Shown: piece after piece, positions 61,639-64,000 of the stretch
Numbering within the stretch: the first letter of the stretch is position 1
How the letters are laid out: each line of letters starts with the position of its first letter
DNA from: UBA2450 sp045226015
GTDB taxonomy: Bacteria; Bacillota_I; Bacilli_A; RFN20; CAG-826
Assembly: GCA_045226015.1 (NCBI GenBank)
Contig: JBGVBY010000004.1
Span: 62,001-126,000 of the forward strand
DNA length: 64,000 nucleotides
Direction of reading: 5' to 3'
Notes under the pieces: model-generated
The model's input: only the letters and a program-made list of their open reading frames with translations
What the model was told of the DNA's origin: nothing
The model's database searches: none
Made by a program: the position numbers and the translations under genes

Positions 61639-62847
61639 TTAATCTCTTCTTAATAAATCTCTAGTGTAAACTCTATCTTTAACATCATCAAGTGATGCGT
61701 CATATCTATTTGCAATAATGACTTTTGACATTTTCTTAAATTCATCAAAGTCTTTGATTACTCTACAATTAAAGAACTCGTCATCTTTAAGTGTTGGTTC
61801 ATAGATTATTATATTCACGCCCTTCGCGTGTAATCTTTTCATAACACCTTGGATAGAAGATTGTCTAAAGTTATCACTACCAGATTTCATAGTTAATCTA
61901 TAGATACCCACTGTGATGCTATCTTTGCCATCATTTTTATATCCTGCAAGAAGTAACACTCTATCAGCGATGAAATCTTTTCTAGTTCTATTAGATTCAA
62001 CAATCGCAGAAATAAGATTTTCTGGAACATCTTCAAAGTTTGCTCTTAATTCTTTAGTGTCTTTTGGTAAGCAATAGCCACCATAACCAAATGATGGGTT
62101 ATTGTAGAAATCACCAATTCTAGGATCTCCACATACGCCTTTGATAATATCTAATGTATCTAATCCCTTGGTTTGGGCAAAAGTATCTAATTCATTAAAA
62201 TAAGCAACACGTAACGCTAAATAAGTATTAGCAAATAACTTAACAGCTTCTGCTTCTGTACATCCTAAAATATGAACATCAATGTTTTCTTTAAGTGCAC
62301 CATGCATTAACAATCCCGCGAATTCTTTTGCCTTCGATAAATAAGGCTCTTTCTTTTCAGGGACGCCTACCACTATTCTAGATGGATAAAGATTATCATA
62401 TAAAGCTTTACCTTCTCTTAAGAATTCAGGAGAAAAAAGAATTTTATCATAGTTATATTTCTCTCTAATGTGTTTAGTAAAACCTACGCCCACCGTGGAT
62501 TTAACAACAATCCAAGCATCAGGATTAACTCTTTTAACTTGTTCAATTACTGATTCAACAGAAGATGTATCAAACTTATTACTTTCGCTATCGTAATTAG
62601 TAGGAGTAGCAATAACCACTAATTCAGATTCTTTATAGACTTTATCACCATCAGTGGTTGCTATTAAATCTAGTGATTTATTTTTTAAATATTCTTCTAT
62701 TTCTTTATCCACTATAGGAGATTTTTTAGAGTTAATTAAATCAACCTTAGATTGAATAACATCTACGGCATATACTCTATTATGTTGCGCTAGAATTATC
62801 GCATTTGATAATCCAACGTATCCTGTTCCTGCTACTGTTATTTTCAT
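61639..62847 (-). CDS. ugd: UDP-glucose 6-dehydrogenase
   Basis: A 402-residue enzyme oxidising UDP-glucose to UDP-glucuronate with NAD. Rossmann loop VAGTGYVGLSNA at 4-15, STVGVGFTKHIREKY, FSPEFLREGKALYDN, and the catalytic Cys in FGYGGYCLPKDTKEL (about 252). The length equals that of streptococcal HasB. It heads the rfbA-rfbB operon and supplies the substrate for the epimerase at 51.3 kb. Confidence 0.96.
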   Translation of the reverse strand: MKITVAGTGYVGLSNAIILAQHNRVYAVDVIQSKVDLINSKKSPIVDKEIEEYLKNKSLDLIATTDGDKVYKESELVVIATPTNYDSESNKFDTSSVESVIEQVKRVNPDAWIVVKSTVGVGFTKHIREKYNYDKILFSPEFLREGKALYDNLYPSRIVVGVPEKKEPYLSKAKEFAGLLMHGALKENIDVHILGCTEAEAVKLFANTYLALRVAYFNELDTFAQTKGLDTLDIIKGVCGDPRIGDFYNNPSFGYGGYCLPKDTKELRANFEDVPENLISAIVESNRTRKDFIADRVLLLAGYKNDGKDSITVGIYRLTMKSGSDNFRQSSIQGVMKRLHAKGVNIIIYEPTLKDDEFFNCRVIKDFDEFKKMSKVIIANRYDASLDDVKDRVYTRDLLRRD

Positions 62848-62913
62848 ACTTATATATTATTATATTGTATTATAAAATAATACTGATGCTAATGCGACTT
62901 TATTTTGATTAAA

Positions 62914-63785
62914 ATGGATAACAAAGGTTTTATATACGAATTAGAGAACAAAAGATACGAGCAATGTGATAACTATAGCATTGAAATAATAAATAGCGAT
63001 TGTCACCTGTGTTACATTTTTTGTTCATCGAACGGAATATATACAAATATCAATGAATCCAATTATAAGGATTACCTACAAAAAGATTATTACGAGTGGA
63101 AGAACGTTTCAAAAAATAAAGCAATTCGTAATCAAGCAGGAATGTATATTTTTTACGTGATGTCTTCCAAAAGTCTTATGTCAATGGAATTAATGCCAAA
63201 ATTAGCAACATCGATAAATTAATTGTGTTTCTAAAAGAAAAAACTAAAAATTTTGAAGTTATTATAGTCGGGAACTCTGGCGGTGGATATTTAGCAATAT
63301 TATTAGGTTCTCAGCTAGATAACGTAAAAAGGGTTTACTCTTTTGGTGGCTTGCTCTCTTTATATACTTGGACAGGATCGAACAATAATGTAGTGTTCGC
63401 TAACACTTACAAGGATCAAATAGGTGACAAAAAGAAAGAAAGATGGTTTTCGCTTTATCATTTGTTATATGATTACCCAAAACCATTATTGCATTTTTAT
63501 GGAATGAAGCACGCTGGAGATGTAGAACAAGTTAGACCAATTTTGGAAGATAATTTGCAAAATGTGTTTTTGATAAAAATGAATAGTCAAGTTCATTCGG
63601 GCCATATTCCAGGCTATAATTATCCAAAACTATTGTCTGCAAGCGAAAAGCATATTAAAAAAATTCAGCTTTTGAGTCAAAAAAAGAATGTTTCACAAAA
63701 TTATTTCTCTATTGTGAATATTGGCCTTATCAAATTAGCGTTCTACAAATGCAAATCTATAATTAAACGCTTTTTTAAAAAATAA
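62914..63785 (+). pseudogene. Alpha/beta-hydrolase-like polysaccharide-locus gene split by a frameshift
   Basis: Two plus-strand frames form one protein. The first runs from ATG 62914 with CYIFCSSNGIYTN and DYYEWKNVSKNK, the second contains FQKSYVNGINAKISNIDKLI, a nucleophile elbow VGNSGGGYLAIL (Ser in GNSGG) and YSFGGLLSLYTW. Adding one T to the run at 63149-63154 joins them without loss. The family is an alpha/beta-hydrolase-like protein common in capsule loci, of unknown reaction. There is no ribosome site before the ATG. It may be dead, or the T-run may act as a switch. Confidence 0.7.
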
Positions 63786-63801
63786 TCATTTATTGATTAT
63801 T
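63773..63801 (-). terminator. AT-rich terminator at convergent gene ends
   Basis: Minus strand: AATAATCA, five-base loop, TGATTATT then TTTT. It overlaps the ends of the two convergent genes. Confidence 0.5.
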
Positions 63802-64000
63802 AGTGGATATCTCAGCAAATAATTCAATATATTTACCTACAGATTGCTTTATAGAATAATTTTCAATTATTTTTTGGTTTTTAATTCTGTTTTGTTCTAA
63901 AAATGACAAGTCAGAAATCCTGCTTATCATCGCTTTTTTAAAATGTTCAAAATCGTTCAATTCAATCAAATCTCCAGTAATTCCGTTTTGAATCAAATTA
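63790..64000 (-). CDS. C-terminal end of a family 4 glycosyltransferase, partial
   Basis: The frame is open to the right edge of the window; about 69 codons are seen. IQNGITGDLIELNDFEHFKKAM matches the stretch behind the E-x7-E motif in GT4 enzymes (N-G-x-x-G-x-L-I), and a helical tail with YSIKQSVGKYIELF follows. The donor site itself is outside the window. Confidence 0.7.
   Translation of the reverse strand, partial: NLIQNGITGDLIELNDFEHFKKAMISRISDLSFLEQNRIKNQKIIENYSIKQSVGKYIELFAEISTNNQ

Noticed and set aside
1..64000. CRISPR arrays, tRNA/rRNA genes, integrases, transposases and LPXTG motifs
   Set aside because: Looked for on both strands by eye; none could be supported.

Overview
The window comes from a low-GC Gram-positive bacterium, probably an uncultured gut-type member of the Bacilli/Erysipelotrichales-Mollicutes side of the Firmicutes. 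The signs are a SUF operon in the order sufC-D-S-U-B, YhaM, RecX, a RibU transporter under an FMN riboswitch, many lipobox lipoproteins and AGGAGG ribosome sites. Tryptophan is TGG and TGA is used as a stop, so the code is the standard one. Lineage is an inference from gene content only.

Region 1 (1-8.2 kb, minus): an operon of a large surface subtilase with a C-terminal membrane anchor, an oligopeptide-binding-like lipoprotein and a further lipoprotein cut by the window edge. It suggests extracellular proteolysis coupled to peptide capture. Region 2 (8.3-17.9 kb): housekeeping genes. These are a DUF3899-like membrane protein, an IspD-family cytidylyltransferase, a one-cluster ferredoxin, RibU with its riboswitch, and a complete SUF iron-sulfur operon running into mnmG and rsmG. 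Region 3 (18-28 kb): two large lipoproteins (the first a parvulin-type foldase), a HIT protein, then yhaM, recX, a leucine-rich-repeat lipoprotein and a flippase-like membrane protein.

Region 4 (27.2-40.4 kb, minus): a surface polysaccharide operon. It has a Wzy polymerase fused to a Wzx flippase, an FtsX/MacB-like membrane module fused to a glycosyltransferase, a priming sugar transferase, glycosyltransferases, a GINT1-like beta-propeller protein, a TagF-like polyol-phosphate transferase, an SDR fused to a TagD-like cytidylyltransferase, and an agmatinase-family enzyme. A 46-codon stub of an FAD-binding gene lies at its head.

Region 5 (41-58.6 kb): a defence and decay island. It holds a membrane-anchored McrB-like AAA+ ATPase with a DUF2357-like zinc-ribbon partner; a compact AAA15 ATPase with a small TOPRIM-like partner; an HNH nuclease with a 38-residue basic peptide; an AbiL/RloAB-like pair; an SF1 helicase with a DUF2290 protein; and a toxin-antitoxin-SecB-like chaperone (TAC) operon followed by a 47-residue peptide. 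Between them lie broken glycosyltransferases and a duplicated unknown gene, one copy of which is dead.

Region 6 (51.3-52.3 kb and 58.6-64 kb): a second polysaccharide segment with UDP-glucuronate epimerase, RfbB, RfbA, a glycosyltransferase, UDP-glucose dehydrogenase, a frameshifted alpha/beta-hydrolase-like gene and the tail of another glycosyltransferase. Together the sugar genes predict a polymer with uronic acid, a dTDP-6-deoxysugar and a polyol-phosphate substituent. The defence genes sit inside the sugar locus, and the many fragments mark the region as recombination-prone.
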